Source: an uncultured Kiritimatiellota bacterium
GTDB lineage: Bacteria > Verrucomicrobiota > Kiritimatiellia > RFP12 > UBA1067
Reading direction: 5' to 3'
Length of the DNA stretch: 48,187 nt
Assembly (NCBI GenBank): GCA_934667425.1
Contig: CAKULV010000023.1
Span: 1-48,187 of the forward strand
The translations under genes and the position numbers were made by a program. Within the stretch, counting starts at the first letter, position 1. Every line of letters starts with the position of its first letter. Shown in pieces: positions 8,614 to 16,478 of this stretch. The notes beneath the pieces were generated by a model, which saw only the letters and a program-made list of their open reading frames with translations, was not told the origin of the DNA and made no database searches.

Positions 8614-9698
8614 TGAGCCTTGGCGTTTGCAGGCAGCTTCAACACCGTACCCGGCTCAACGGCATCCGTACCCTTGATGTTGTTGAGGTCGAAGATCGCG
8701 CTGGGCGACACACCATACGCAATGGCGATGGAAACGACATCCTCGCCCTCCTTCACAGTGTGCGTCTTAGGCGATTCGGCCTCTTCGGCTGCGGCCGGCG
8801 CAGCAGCCACCGGCTCCGGCGTGGCCGAGGTCGGGGCGGCAACCTGCTCCGCTTCCTTCTCAACCTTCTGCTCCACCGCCACGGGAGCGGTCTCATCCGG
8901 TTTGGCGGCAGGCTCTGCCGCAACGGCATCCTTCTTTTCGGCCTTGGCTTCCGGCTTTGCCGCAGCAGGCTTCTTCGCCGCCACGACGACAGGCTTCTCC
9001 GCCGGCACCTTCAGCTTCTGGCCAATACGGATCACCCTGCTCTTGAGGCCGTTCATGTCCATGAGGCATTTAACCGTGACGCCGTTGTCGATGGCAAGCT
9101 TGCCGAGCGTATCGCCGCTCTTCACCACATATACCTTGGTCGCCCCCGTGTACGCAGAAGCCCGCGCACCTGTGCTACGCGCCTTGCCGGCGCTGGCCTT
9201 GGCGGGAGCGGCAGAACGGATTGCGACAGGCTTTGCATCATCGCCCTTAAGCTCTATCTTGCCCGGAAGCTTAATCTTCTTGCCTACATATATCTTGTTG
9301 GGCGAAAGGCCGGGGTTCAGATCGAGCACGTTCTTCTGCTTCAGGCCATACTCTACGCAAATCGCGGAGAGTGTATCGCCGCTCTTCACGCGATACAGCG
9401 TGTATTCCGGCGCCGGCGGGACTACCTTGCACTTGCAGTCCGACGCACCGCACATGCACGGAGATTCGTGCACAGTTCCCGGCGCACACTTGCAACGCAA
9501 CGGCTCCGGCTTCTGAACTTCAGCTGGGGCTGAAGGAGCTGCCTGCGGCGCCTTCTCGACAGGCTTCACCTCTGACTGACGCACCGGACGCGCCGATGCC
9601 GTCGCACCGCTTGATGTATTGGCCTTGGGGGCCTTGCAACCAGTAACCACCGCGCAAGCCACCGCCGCGCCCGCGATCAGACCGAACCTCACGTTCAT
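8610..9698 (-). CDS. LysM-repeat lipoprotein, peptidoglycan-binding
   Basis: A 362-residue exported lipoprotein: hydrophobic signal followed by the lipobox V-T-G-C with Cys21 as the acylation site. Three LysM modules bind peptidoglycan glycan chains: about residues 100-145, 188-232 and 310-357, each starting with a V-K-S-G-D-T-L-like or V-K-E-G-E-D-V motif. Between the lipobox and LysM1 lies a cysteine cluster of three C-x-C pairs (Cys69/71, 81/83, 88/90), unusual for LysM proteins. An Ala/Pro/Lys/Glu-rich linker of about 75 residues separates LysM2 and LysM3. It is the first gene of an operon with ftsW and serC, suggesting a role at the cell wall during growth or division; no catalytic domain is seen. 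Confidence 0.9.
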   Translation of the reverse strand: MNVRFGLIAGAAVACAVVTGCKAPKANTSSGATASARPVRQSEVKPVEKAPQAAPSAPAEVQKPEPLRCKCAPGTVHESPCMCGASDCKCKVVPPAPEYTLYRVKSGDTLSAICVEYGLKQKNVLDLNPGLSPNKIYVGKKIKLPGKIELKGDDAKPVAIRSAAPAKASAGKARSTGARASAYTGATKVYVVKSGDTLGKLAIDNGVTVKCLMDMNGLKSRVIRIGQKLKVPAEKPVVVAAKKPAAAKPEAKAEKKDAVAAEPAAKPDETAPVAVEQKVEKEAEQVAAPTSATPEPVAAAPAAAEEAESPKTHTVKEGEDVVSIAIAYGVSPSAIFDLNNIKGTDAVEPGTVLKLPANAKAQ

Positions 9699-9810
9699 TT
9701 GTTTTCCTCTTTTTGGCCCAACACTGCAAATTTCACAGTTTGAGCTTTTTTCTTACTGAAAAAGCAACGCTTCCTGAAAACCCTACACGCCTCCAAGAAC
9801 GAATGTGCAT

Positions 9811-9839
9811 AAGATACCCTTTTGCACAGGATTTTGCAA
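9811..9839 (-). promoter_or_regulatory. Possible promoter of the LysM-ftsW-serC operon
   Basis: Minus strand: TTGCAA (9839-9834), a 17-base spacer, TATCTT (9816-9811); each hexamer matches consensus at four of six positions. It would give a leader of about 105 bases before the LysM gene. It lies directly after the nadA terminator, where a new promoter is expected. Confidence 0.35.
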
Positions 9840-9852
9840 GCATTCTTTTGTG

Positions 9853-9882
9853 AAAAAATGCGGACGATCACAAACGACCGCA
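9853..9882 (-). terminator. nadA: Rho-independent terminator of nadA
   Basis: Minus strand: TGCGG-T-CG / CG-T-CCGCA stem (9882-9859) with an 8-base loop and one mismatch, followed at once by six T residues. It starts seven bases after the nadA stop. Confidence 0.75.
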
Positions 9883-9888
9883 CCCCTA

Positions 9889-10791
9889 TCACCCTACGGC
9901 AAGCATCGCGTCGATAGCCCTTTTCGCCCTTGTCGCGATGTCCTGCGGCACCTCGACCTCAGTCCTCATCTCGCGCAGCGATTCTGCAAGATTGTCAAGC
10001 GTCGTCTTCTTCATGTTTGGGCAGACGATCCTGTCCGAGACGGGATAAAAGGCCTTTTCCGGGTTTTCCTTGCGGAGCCGGTGCAGGATGCCGACCTCCG
10101 TGCCAACAATGAAAGCCATGTGCGGAGATTCGCGCGCGAAACGGCACATGCCGCCGGTAGACAGCCGTTCGTCGGCGGCATCCCTCACATCCTTGGCGCA
10201 TTCGGGATGCACCATGACAGGCGCACCGGGATGCTGCCTCCTGGCGTTTTCGATGGCGCTTACCGTAATCGCCGCATGCGTTGGGCAATATCCGGGCCAA
10301 AGCACATAGTCGCGCCCCAGCAACCCGGCGATATGTCCGCCAAGATGCCGGTCCGGCACGAAGATGATCCTTTCCTCCGGACCGAACTTCGCCATGACCT
10401 TCTCCGCATTGCCGCTCGTCACGCAGATGTCGCACTCCGCCTTGACCTCAGCCGTGGAGTTCACGTAGCACACGGCCTTCGCGCCGGGGTTCTTCGCCTT
10501 GAGCTCGCGCAGTTGCGCACCCGTGATCATGTCGGCCATCGGACACCCTGCGGAAGGCTCCGGTATCAGCACCTTCTTTGCGGGATTGAGGATCTTGGCC
10601 GTCTCGGCCATGAACCATACGCCGCAGAACACGATGACATCGGCCTCCACCTCTGCCGCACGGCGGGCGAGTTCCAGCGAGTCGCCGGTGAAGTCGGCGA
10701 CATCCTGCACCTCGCCTCGCGTATAGTTGTGAGCGAGAATCACCGCATTGCGGCTTTCCCTGAGACGTGCAATCTCTTCCACGACATCCAT
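9889..10791 (-). CDS. nadA: Quinolinate synthase
   Basis: The 300-residue NadA condenses iminoaspartate with dihydroxyacetone phosphate to quinolinate in de novo NAD synthesis, using an oxygen-labile [4Fe-4S] cluster. Seen: I-L-A-H-N-Y near the N-terminus (phosphate/substrate site), F-T-G-D-S-L-E-L, F-C-G-V-W-F-M-A-E-T with the first cluster cysteine, C-P-M-A-D-M-I, H-P-E-C with the second, and V-C-P-N-M-K-K-T with the third. I chose the ATG at 10791: it is preceded by GGGGGTGG and starts 13 bases after the upstream stop, whereas a longer form would add 19 residues overlapping that gene. No nadB or nadC is in the window, so iminoaspartate must be made from a gene elsewhere. Last gene of its operon. 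Confidence 0.95.
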   Translation of the reverse strand: MDVVEEIARLRESRNAVILAHNYTRGEVQDVADFTGDSLELARRAAEVEADVIVFCGVWFMAETAKILNPAKKVLIPEPSAGCPMADMITGAQLRELKAKNPGAKAVCYVNSTAEVKAECDICVTSGNAEKVMAKFGPEERIIFVPDRHLGGHIAGLLGRDYVLWPGYCPTHAAITVSAIENARRQHPGAPVMVHPECAKDVRDAADERLSTGGMCRFARESPHMAFIVGTEVGILHRLRKENPEKAFYPVSDRIVCPNMKKTTLDNLAESLREMRTEVEVPQDIATRAKRAIDAMLAVG

Positions 10792-10804
10792 AGCCACCCC
10801 CGGA

Positions 10805-11737
10805 TTACGCCGAAAGCATCCGCCTGGCGGCAAGCGCAATGTCCGCAACGCGGTTGCTCCCGCCCTCGCGCTCTATCGCGAATGCGCCGCTGTAGCCGAC
10901 CTCTTCAAGGGTCTTCAGCATGAGGGCGGCGTTCACGTCCCCATCGCCCCACGGCACCTCCTCGCCCCAAGTGCCGGGCACCTTGGTGTATTTCGCATCC
11001 TTGATGTGCATGTGCCTGATCCATGGGGCAATCTTCCTTACCGCATCCACGGGCACCCCCTTGTTGTAGAGGATCATGTTGGCGGGGTCGAAGTTGACGC
11101 CCACGCCCTCGACGAGAGACATGAACTTCACGAGATCGTCAGCCGTCTCCTGCCCGGTTTCGAGGATGAGCTGCACGTTCTCGCCCGCACAGATGTCGCG
11201 AAGCGTCTTGACCCGGTACAGGTACTTGTCGAACGCGACCTTGTCGGACTCGTCCAGGAATCCGGCGTGCATCAGCATATACGGCACCTTCCACTCGCCC
11301 GTAAGCTTCGCGGCCTTCGCGACGAGTGCGCGATCCGCCTCCCAGTGCGCATCCGGCACTATGCCGCCCGTCCTGCGGATGGAGTCAAGCGTACTGTAGT
11401 CCTCATGGTTGAAGGATATCATCGTCGCGGTTATGCGCCACTCGCCGGATGCGATGCGCGCCTCGACGCGCGTGCGCGCGCCGGCATCCTCCGCCTTCCC
11501 GTGCCGTTCGTCGCCCTCGAGGAACGGCTGAAGCGCAAGGTTGATGTTCCTCAGCCCCATCTTCCGCATTTCCTCCGCCACGGAATCAAGCGGCAGCTGA
11601 AAGCTCCAGCTGCACACGCCAAGCCTGTCTGATGTCACGTATCTTCCTCCATTCTGCCGTTTTTCCTTTGAAATCCCGCAGCCGCCAAGAAGTGTGGCCG
11701 CAAGTGCCGAACCCATGAATTCACGTCTCTTTATCAT
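10805..11737 (-). CDS. Exported sugar phosphate isomerase/epimerase-like TIM-barrel protein (AP-endonuclease family 2 fold)
   Basis: 310 residues from the chosen ATG at 11737, preceded by AGGTGAAGAG. The N-terminus M-I-K-R-R-E-F-M-G-S-A-L-A-A-T-L-L-G-G-C has both a twin-arginine motif (K-R-R-E-F-M) and a lipobox with Cys20, so it looks like a folded lipoprotein exported by Tat. The rest fits the xylose-isomerase-like TIM barrel: G-V-C-S-W-S-F, A-T-M-I-S-F-N, L-M-H-A-G-F, L-I-L-E-T-G-Q-E, G-V-N-F-D-P-A-N-M, H-M-H-I-K-D and F-A-I-E-R-E. The Glu/Asp/His residues in the last four motifs are the usual metal ligands. PVC and Bacteroidota genomes often pair such proteins with Gfo/Idh/MocA oxidoreductases for sugar oxidation or epimerisation; the neighbouring gene is one. 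Substrate unknown. Confidence 0.85.
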   Translation of the reverse strand: MIKRREFMGSALAATLLGGCGISKEKRQNGGRYVTSDRLGVCSWSFQLPLDSVAEEMRKMGLRNINLALQPFLEGDERHGKAEDAGARTRVEARIASGEWRITATMISFNHEDYSTLDSIRRTGGIVPDAHWEADRALVAKAAKLTGEWKVPYMLMHAGFLDESDKVAFDKYLYRVKTLRDICAGENVQLILETGQETADDLVKFMSLVEGVGVNFDPANMILYNKGVPVDAVRKIAPWIRHMHIKDAKYTKVPGTWGEEVPWGDGDVNAALMLKTLEEVGYSGAFAIEREGGSNRVADIALAARRMLSA

Positions 11738-11768
11738 CTCTTCACCTGTATTTGCCTTATACGAGCCG

Positions 11769-12893
11769 TCACTTGATGCGCACAGGTGCGCCGGCCTTGG
11801 CGGATGCGTATATCCCATCTATGATCTTCATCAGCTTTACCGCCTCATCGGCGGTGTTGAGCGGCTTCTCCTTCCTCAGGATCGACAATATGAAGTTCTC
11901 CGCCGCACGGACGCGCCCCATTGCCGCATCCCTCTCCACACAAAGCACCTTGTCCGCACGGCCACCCTGCGCATCCTGAAGGTATATCTCACAGGAATCC
12001 TCCGCCGTGTCGTCCATGCCGTCGGTGCCGAAGAGTCTCCTGACCATTCCGCCGGCCTTAGTGCCCTGGAACGTCACGGAGACCTCTTCGCGCTTGTTCA
12101 TCTCCGCCCATGAATTCCGCAGAAACAGCGTCGATCCGTTCTTGAACAGCACGAACCCATGCGCCGCCGCCTCCACGTCGCACACCCCGCCAGCCTTGTC
12201 GGGGATGCCCCACGGCCCCTTGAAGCGCCTGTCGCCTATGAAATCCTTGTATGTCGCCGCAAGCACATACTTCGGCTCCGGATAGCCCATGAAATGCAGC
12301 GCGAGGTCTATCATGTGCAGGAGGTCTATCACCGGGCCGCCGCCGGAAAGCGCCTTTGTGGTGAACCAGCCGCCAAAGCCGGGTATGCCGGTGCGGCGTA
12401 TCCACAGGGCCTGTGCCGAATTTATCCGCCCGGCATCCCCACGCGCGATGGCGGCCTTCATGGCGACGGATTCCGGCCTCGCCCGGTTGTTGAAGTCGAA
12501 CATCAGCACGCGCCGCGCGTTCTTCGCGGCGCGCGCCATCTGCGCCGCCTCCTTTGCGTTGAGCGCCGGAGGCTTCTCGCAGAACACGTGCTTCCCGGCC
12601 TTGAGGGCCTGAAGCACGATCGGGCAATGGAACTTGTTGGGGGTGATCACGGAGACCGCGTCGATGTCGGCCTGGGCCAGCATCTCTCCCGCCGACTCGT
12701 AGACGTGGGCCACGTCGAACCGCTGGGCGGCGGCTTCCGCCGCCGACTCGGACGGATCTGCGATGGCGAACACCTCTGCTCCGGCCCGGCGGAAACCCTC
12801 TACGTGGTATGCCGCCATGCCTCCGGCCCCGATAATGCCGACCCTCAACGGAACGTCTTCACCCTTTTTAAGTCTTTTGCCCATATTTGCCAT
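11769..12893 (-). CDS. Gfo/Idh/MocA-family oxidoreductase
   Basis: A 374-residue NAD(P)-dependent sugar or cyclitol dehydrogenase family member. The Rossmann nucleotide-binding loop is G-I-I-G-A-G-G-M at residues 19-26, the second-strand acidic tip is I-A-D-P, and the family signature E-K-P-P-A lies near residue 105. The C-terminal alpha/beta domain carries the H-M-I-D-L-A-L-H-F segment that supplies the catalytic Asp/His pair. There is no signal peptide, so unlike the downstream TIM-barrel protein it appears cytoplasmic. AAAGGA lies five bases before the ATG; 24 bases separate it from the upstream binding-protein gene. Actual substrate is not deducible. Confidence 0.92.
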   Translation of the reverse strand: MANMGKRLKKGEDVPLRVGIIGAGGMAAYHVEGFRRAGAEVFAIADPSESAAEAAAQRFDVAHVYESAGEMLAQADIDAVSVITPNKFHCPIVLQALKAGKHVFCEKPPALNAKEAAQMARAAKNARRVLMFDFNNRARPESVAMKAAIARGDAGRINSAQALWIRRTGIPGFGGWFTTKALSGGGPVIDLLHMIDLALHFMGYPEPKYVLAATYKDFIGDRRFKGPWGIPDKAGGVCDVEAAAHGFVLFKNGSTLFLRNSWAEMNKREEVSVTFQGTKAGGMVRRLFGTDGMDDTAEDSCEIYLQDAQGGRADKVLCVERDAAMGRVRAAENFILSILRKEKPLNTADEAVKLMKIIDGIYASAKAGAPVRIK

Positions 12894-12917
12894 TTCCTTT
12901 CGGTCAGACGGCGAAGG

Positions 12918-13961
12918 TCACTCGCCTGCCTTTATCTTGTCCCACGCCTCGATGTAAAGCTTTCGGACCTCGGGGTTGTCGTCGAAGTCCTTGAGAACCT
13001 CGCCGTGGCTCAGCGTCTCGGCGTCGAGAACCACCACCTTGCGCAGCTTCTCGTCGAGCTTCGGGAACGCCGCCGCGACCGGCATCGGAGAGCAGACCTC
13101 CGACATGTTCGCCGCCGCGACATCCGGATCGTAGCAGAAGTTTATGAACTTGTGCGCAAGATCCACCTGCCTGGAATCCGCCGCTATCACCATCTCGTCG
13201 AACGCGATGGTGAAGCCCTCCTTGGGGAGGGAGAAGCCCACGTTCTCGTCATCAAGCATTATCTGTATCGTATCGGAACTGTAGCCATGCCCGACGAACC
13301 ACTCCGCAGACGCGACGGCGGTCTTGTACTGCTCGTTGTCGAACTTGGCGATGTTCCTCTTCCACTCGAGGACTTTCTCGACCGCAGCGTCAATCTCCTC
13401 CTTCTTCGTGGAATTTAACGAAAAGCCCAGCGCCTTCAGCCCGCCGCCAATGGTCTCGCGCATGTCGGAGAGAAGCGACATGCGACCCTTGAGGGACGAG
13501 GTCTCGAAAATCTTCCAGCTGTCTATCGGCGCATTGCCGATCCGATCCTTGCGGTACGCGAATCCGGTATAGGTCACGGCGTAGGGCACATTGTACGTAA
13601 ATGACGGATCCAGGATGCTGGTCTTGTAGTTTGCGTCGAAATTCCTCCTGACGTTCGGCAATTTCGCATGGTCAAGCTTAAGTATCATGCTGTTCCTCGC
13701 CATAACTGGGATCTGGTAGGAACTCGGCATTATGATGTCGTAGCCTGTCGATCCAGCCTTAAGCTTCGCGAACATCGCCTCGTTTGAATCAAACGTATCG
13801 ACCACTATCGTGCAGTTGTTCTCTCTTTCGAATCGGGCTATGACATCAGCCGCTATGTAATCGCTCCACGTGTATATGTGAAGTTCCGGCTTGGCAGGGC
13901 CACAGCCCGAAACTACACCGAGGGCGAGCATACCGCCCGCCAACATCTTGCTTACGTTCAT
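12918..13961 (-). CDS. Spermidine/putrescine-type ABC transporter substrate-binding lipoprotein (PotD/PotF-like)
   Basis: 347 residues with a lipoprotein signal (V-V-S-G-C, acylated Cys20). The mature N-terminus E-L-H-I-Y-T-W-S-D-Y-I begins the periplasmic binding fold of PotD/PotF, followed by F-E-R-E-N-N-C-T-I-V-V-D-T-F-D-S-N-E and G-Y-D-I-I-M-P-S-S-Y typical of that family; W-x-G-x-G-Y and aromatic/acidic residues for diamine binding are in the usual places. It captures polyamines in the periplasm and delivers them to an inner-membrane permease. No permease (potB/potC) or ATPase (potA) gene lies beside it. Here it heads the operon with an oxidoreductase, a TIM-barrel isomerase and nadA. 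Confidence 0.9.
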   Translation of the reverse strand: MNVSKMLAGGMLALGVVSGCGPAKPELHIYTWSDYIAADVIARFERENNCTIVVDTFDSNEAMFAKLKAGSTGYDIIMPSSYQIPVMARNSMILKLDHAKLPNVRRNFDANYKTSILDPSFTYNVPYAVTYTGFAYRKDRIGNAPIDSWKIFETSSLKGRMSLLSDMRETIGGGLKALGFSLNSTKKEEIDAAVEKVLEWKRNIAKFDNEQYKTAVASAEWFVGHGYSSDTIQIMLDDENVGFSLPKEGFTIAFDEMVIAADSRQVDLAHKFINFCYDPDVAAANMSEVCSPMPVAAAFPKLDEKLRKVVVLDAETLSHGEVLKDFDDNPEVRKLYIEAWDKIKAGE

Positions 13962-14249
13962 TTTACGTTATTCCTTCTTTTTGCGTTGAGGACAGGCAAC
14001 CTTACCCATACCTCGCCGCATATTGTATCAAATGCGCGAAACCAAAACATGGCAATCCGAAGAAATTTATTCAACGCGCCACTTGCCCGCCCCGGCCCTG
14101 TTCGACATTCTCGTGGCAGGCCTCCGACCGTACAGCGGCAAATGCCTTTGTCGGACTGGTTCGCTCCCTGTCGCTGGCAGGCTCAGATCTTGAGAGGCAT
14201 CCGCTTTCTGCCCGAGACGCATCCACACTCTTGACGAAGAAAGTCGCGT
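13962..14249. other. 288-base intergenic region, little content
   Basis: It lies between the glycosyltransferase gene and the binding-protein gene, both on the minus strand. A TACAAT hexamer at 14027-14022 (minus strand) could be the -10 of the binding-protein operon, but no convincing -35 precedes it. No terminator with a U-tract and no believable reading frame was found. Confidence 0.4.
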
Positions 14250-15767
14250 CTAGCGCTTTCGCTCGAAGACCTGCAGCGTCGTATGGTTCTGGCCGAAGTT
14301 GCGTTCAACGCCTATGCGCCCGTATTTCTCCAGGAGGGCATCGACATACCGTTGCCGTATCTCTTCAGGCGTCCTGCCTCCCCTTGGAACCTCTATCGCG
14401 AAGCCATACCCTGATACGGCGGCAAGCCGGCACGGGGCAGACTCTATGGTGCGCTCCATCAGCTCTCCGTTCAATACGTGCAAGGCCTTCGCCTCTTCGG
14501 TGGAGAGCGACGGGAAATATGAGAATGGCCCCATTTCCATCCCCGGCGGCACCCTGCGCCCCATCTCCACCGCAAGATACGTATCCTGCGTGAGCAGCAT
14601 GTCACCATCCGGATCAAGCGCCTCGAGCCTCCTTGCCACATCGCGCAGCTGCGAAAGTTCGCTGCGTTCCTTCTTGATGGACCAGAAACGATCCTGCCCA
14701 TTCGTCATCCAGTCCTGCACAAGCGGAGATGCGAATGCACACATGCCTGAAACGAGGACGGGGAACCACCGCATCGCCCGCCTATCGGCACGTTCCGCGA
14801 ACCATGCCGATATGAGTGCCGCAAGTATCGGCATTATCGGCACCTCATAGTCATCGTAAGGAAACGGTGCGCTCATCTGGAGGATGAATACGGCGGCGAA
14901 GCTGCAGCCTGCGATCCACTTGAGCCTCCGCGCACCTATCGCCGACCCGCCATCGCAGGCTACCCCGTCCCGTCCTCCGAAGAGACACGCCGCAAACATC
15001 ACGGCTCCAAGCGCAAGATACCCTCGAGCAAGACGGCTCACCGAACCAGCCGCAAAGAATGCGTCGAAACCGCCGCGCCCGGCGTGGTACGCCTGGGCGG
15101 CGAGAAGCCCCTTCAAAGATTGCGCGTCAAGCGCGAAAGCTCCATAAACAAGGAAAAGCCCGATGATGCCACCCAAGCCAAACCAAAGCCAGTCCAGATT
15201 TCGGGGCCGCGACACCAATAGGCCTATCCCAACGACTCCAAGTATGAGCACGAGCGATATCCGCGTACCGCTCGCGAGCGCGAAAGATACCGCCGCCATG
15301 AAGTTCACGCCCCTCGACAGAAGCAGGAACCCCGACATCACAAACAGCGTCCCCACGGCATACGTCTTGGGAATGGCCGTAAAATACACGTGGTAGAGGT
15401 TGCACGCGAGCATCGCGAACACGGTCAATCCGGCTAGCCCCCTGCGTTCGGGGGATACGAGCCGCCGGGCGAACGCCATCGCCATCAGCGTTGCCGCGAG
15501 AGAGAAGCAGACGGTGACGATCCGGCCCGAAAGAAGCCCATGCACGGGCATCACCGAATATACGAACGGGAACACGGGCCCCTGCGTAAAGAAGAAATCG
15601 CGGTACGGCAAGCGCCCCTCTCCGACAAGGCGCGCCGCATAGAGGTACCAGCCCTCATCCTGGTTCAGACCACCCCACCAAACGGCAAGCACGGCGACGC
15701 ACACGGCCACAAATGCGGCGAACAGGGCGGGCGCATGCCCAAACAACAGCTCTCTAAATATCTTCAT
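14250..15767 (-). CDS. GT-C type polyprenyl-phosphate-dependent membrane glycosyltransferase (ArnT/PMT-like)
   Basis: A 505-residue membrane protein with roughly ten to eleven hydrophobic segments and a soluble C-terminal part of about 150 residues. Near the N-terminus, in the first periplasmic loop, it carries N-Q-D-E-G-W-Y-L-Y-A-A-R-L with the acidic pair Asp37-Glu38, followed by E-G-R-L-P-Y-R-D-F-F-F-T-Q-G-P. This pattern is typical of the GT39/GT83-like families that transfer sugars from polyprenyl phosphate donors onto lipids or proteins. Acceptor and sugar are unknown. The ATG at 15767 fits the hydrophobic start better than an upstream one. It has no Shine-Dalgarno sequence, and a TATAAT lies 11 bases upstream, so the message may be leaderless. 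It stands alone. Confidence 0.8.
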   Translation of the reverse strand: MKIFRELLFGHAPALFAAFVAVCVAVLAVWWGGLNQDEGWYLYAARLVGEGRLPYRDFFFTQGPVFPFVYSVMPVHGLLSGRIVTVCFSLAATLMAMAFARRLVSPERRGLAGLTVFAMLACNLYHVYFTAIPKTYAVGTLFVMSGFLLLSRGVNFMAAVSFALASGTRISLVLILGVVGIGLLVSRPRNLDWLWFGLGGIIGLFLVYGAFALDAQSLKGLLAAQAYHAGRGGFDAFFAAGSVSRLARGYLALGAVMFAACLFGGRDGVACDGGSAIGARRLKWIAGCSFAAVFILQMSAPFPYDDYEVPIMPILAALISAWFAERADRRAMRWFPVLVSGMCAFASPLVQDWMTNGQDRFWSIKKERSELSQLRDVARRLEALDPDGDMLLTQDTYLAVEMGRRVPPGMEMGPFSYFPSLSTEEAKALHVLNGELMERTIESAPCRLAAVSGYGFAIEVPRGGRTPEEIRQRYVDALLEKYGRIGVERNFGQNHTTLQVFERKR

Positions 15768-15777
15768 TTGCGAAAGA

Positions 15778-15783
15778 ATTATA
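15778..15783 (-). promoter_or_regulatory. -10 box directly before the glycosyltransferase ATG
   Basis: TATAAT on the minus strand ends 10 bases before the ATG at 15767, which would place the transcription start within about four bases of the start codon. No clear -35 is seen. Confidence 0.45.
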
Positions 15784-16042
15784 CCACAGACCCCCATGCG
15801 CGACCCGCAGTTTGCCCTTTTCGATTTTCCGTCGATTTTCCGCTTGCATCTGAAACCCCGTTTTGGTATCTTCTTCCTTGGAAATTCATTGGGTTCCCTT
15901 TGGGCAACCGAAAGGAGCCTTGAAACTGTGCAAATGGTGGAGGTTTTTCCTAGGCGAAGTTAGCGAGCGGCCGCGATTAGCAATAATCGGCTCTTCTGTT
16001 GACGAAGTGGCGCGTCTTGAGGCTGAGCCATCGGATTCACCG

Positions 16043-16063
16043 AAATCCTGCGCAGGTTTTTTT
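16043..16063 (+). terminator. Terminator-like hairpin 1
   Basis: A short A/T-flanked stem (AAATCCT / AGG plus T residues, loop GCGC) followed by seven T residues on the plus strand. The run of A on the other side makes it partly bidirectional. No protein-coding gene precedes it on the plus strand. Confidence 0.45.
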
Positions 16064-16090
16064 GAAGCATTCTTTTCCAAGATGCTGGCA

Positions 16091-16124
16091 GGGCCGGCGG
16101 TCAAACCGTCGGCCCCGTTTTTTT
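16091..16124 (+). terminator. Strong rho-independent terminator without an upstream gene
   Basis: An 11-bp stem (GGGCCGGCGGT / ACCGTCGGCCC, one G-T pair) with loop CAA, followed by CG and then seven T residues. It would end any plus-strand transcript entering from 15.87-16.09 kb, where no gene is visible. Confidence 0.75.
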
Positions 16125-16128
16125 CCAT

Positions 16129-16332
16129 ATGCAGTTCGCGCACAACCTGTGGCAGGTGTTCAACTCCTGGATGCTGAGGAAGCTCGCCAAGGGCTGCCGG
16201 AAGGTGACGCAGTCGATGTGGGCGAGGAAGCTCTGCGAGGCCCTGCGCAACATCGACTTCAGCGACTACGAGCCGGAGACGGTGTACCTCAGCAGGGAGT
16301 ACGAACTTGATGCCTCTGCGGGAGATTTATAG
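16129..16332 (+). pseudogene. C-terminal remnant of a DDE transposase
   Basis: The 67-residue frame (M-Q-F-A-H-N-L-W-Q-V-F-N-S-W-M-L-R-K-L at its start, then a basic region) reads like the last helices of insertion-sequence transposases, in which an L-M-Q-x-A-H-x-L/M-x-Q-x-F segment follows the catalytic Glu region. The upstream catalytic part is absent: the frame begins four bases after the T-tract of a terminator. I cannot name the IS family with certainty. The reading frame is intact to a stop at 16330-16332, so decay is by truncation, not point mutation. Confidence 0.55.
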
Positions 16333-16341
16333 ACAACCGAC

Positions 16342-16366
16342 GGACGCGACGGAGCGCGTCCCTCCC
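16342..16366. repeat. Palindromic repeat copy 2 (GGACGCG-6-CGCGTCC, followed by CTCCC)
   Basis: A perfect 7-bp inverted repeat with loop ACGGAG and the same CTCCC tail as the copy at 858-882. It lies between the transposase fragment and the promoter of the secreted-protein cluster. Such short GC-rich palindromes resemble REP-type elements. Confidence 0.6.
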
Positions 16367-16401
16367 CCAGATGCGGAATCTCTATCCCTCATGTGAGGGA
16401 A

Positions 16402-16430
16402 TTGCGGGTCGGCAGAAAACCATATATAAT
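16402..16430 (+). promoter_or_regulatory. Strong sigma70-like promoter of the 16.5-22.9 kb cluster
   Basis: TTGCGG (16402-16407), a 17-base spacer and a perfect TATAAT (16425-16430). The ATG of the 980-residue protein lies 48 bases downstream with GGAGGAGGG ahead of it. Confidence 0.75.
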
Positions 16431-16478
16431 TGCCGCCGTTTCTAACCAAATTATCCAAACCATTGGAGGAGGGAAATC

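Larger units (their letters stand above)
15798..16478. other. 680-base gene-poor region with mobile-element debris
   Basis: No complete gene was found. In order it holds: a weak plus-strand promoter-like pair (TTGCAT 15844-15849, 17 bases, TATCTT 15867-15872); about 170 bases of unknown content with a C-C-T-T-T/A-A-A-G-G stem near 15900; two terminator hairpins (16043-16063, 16091-16124); a transposase C-terminal fragment (16129-16332); a palindromic repeat (16342-16366); and a strong promoter (16402-16430). Together these suggest repeated insertion and decay at this spot. Confidence 0.6.

Noticed and set aside
15863..16177. A 104-codon plus-strand frame in the gene-poor region.
   Set aside because: Starts with TTG without a ribosome-binding site and crosses both terminators; composition not protein-like.
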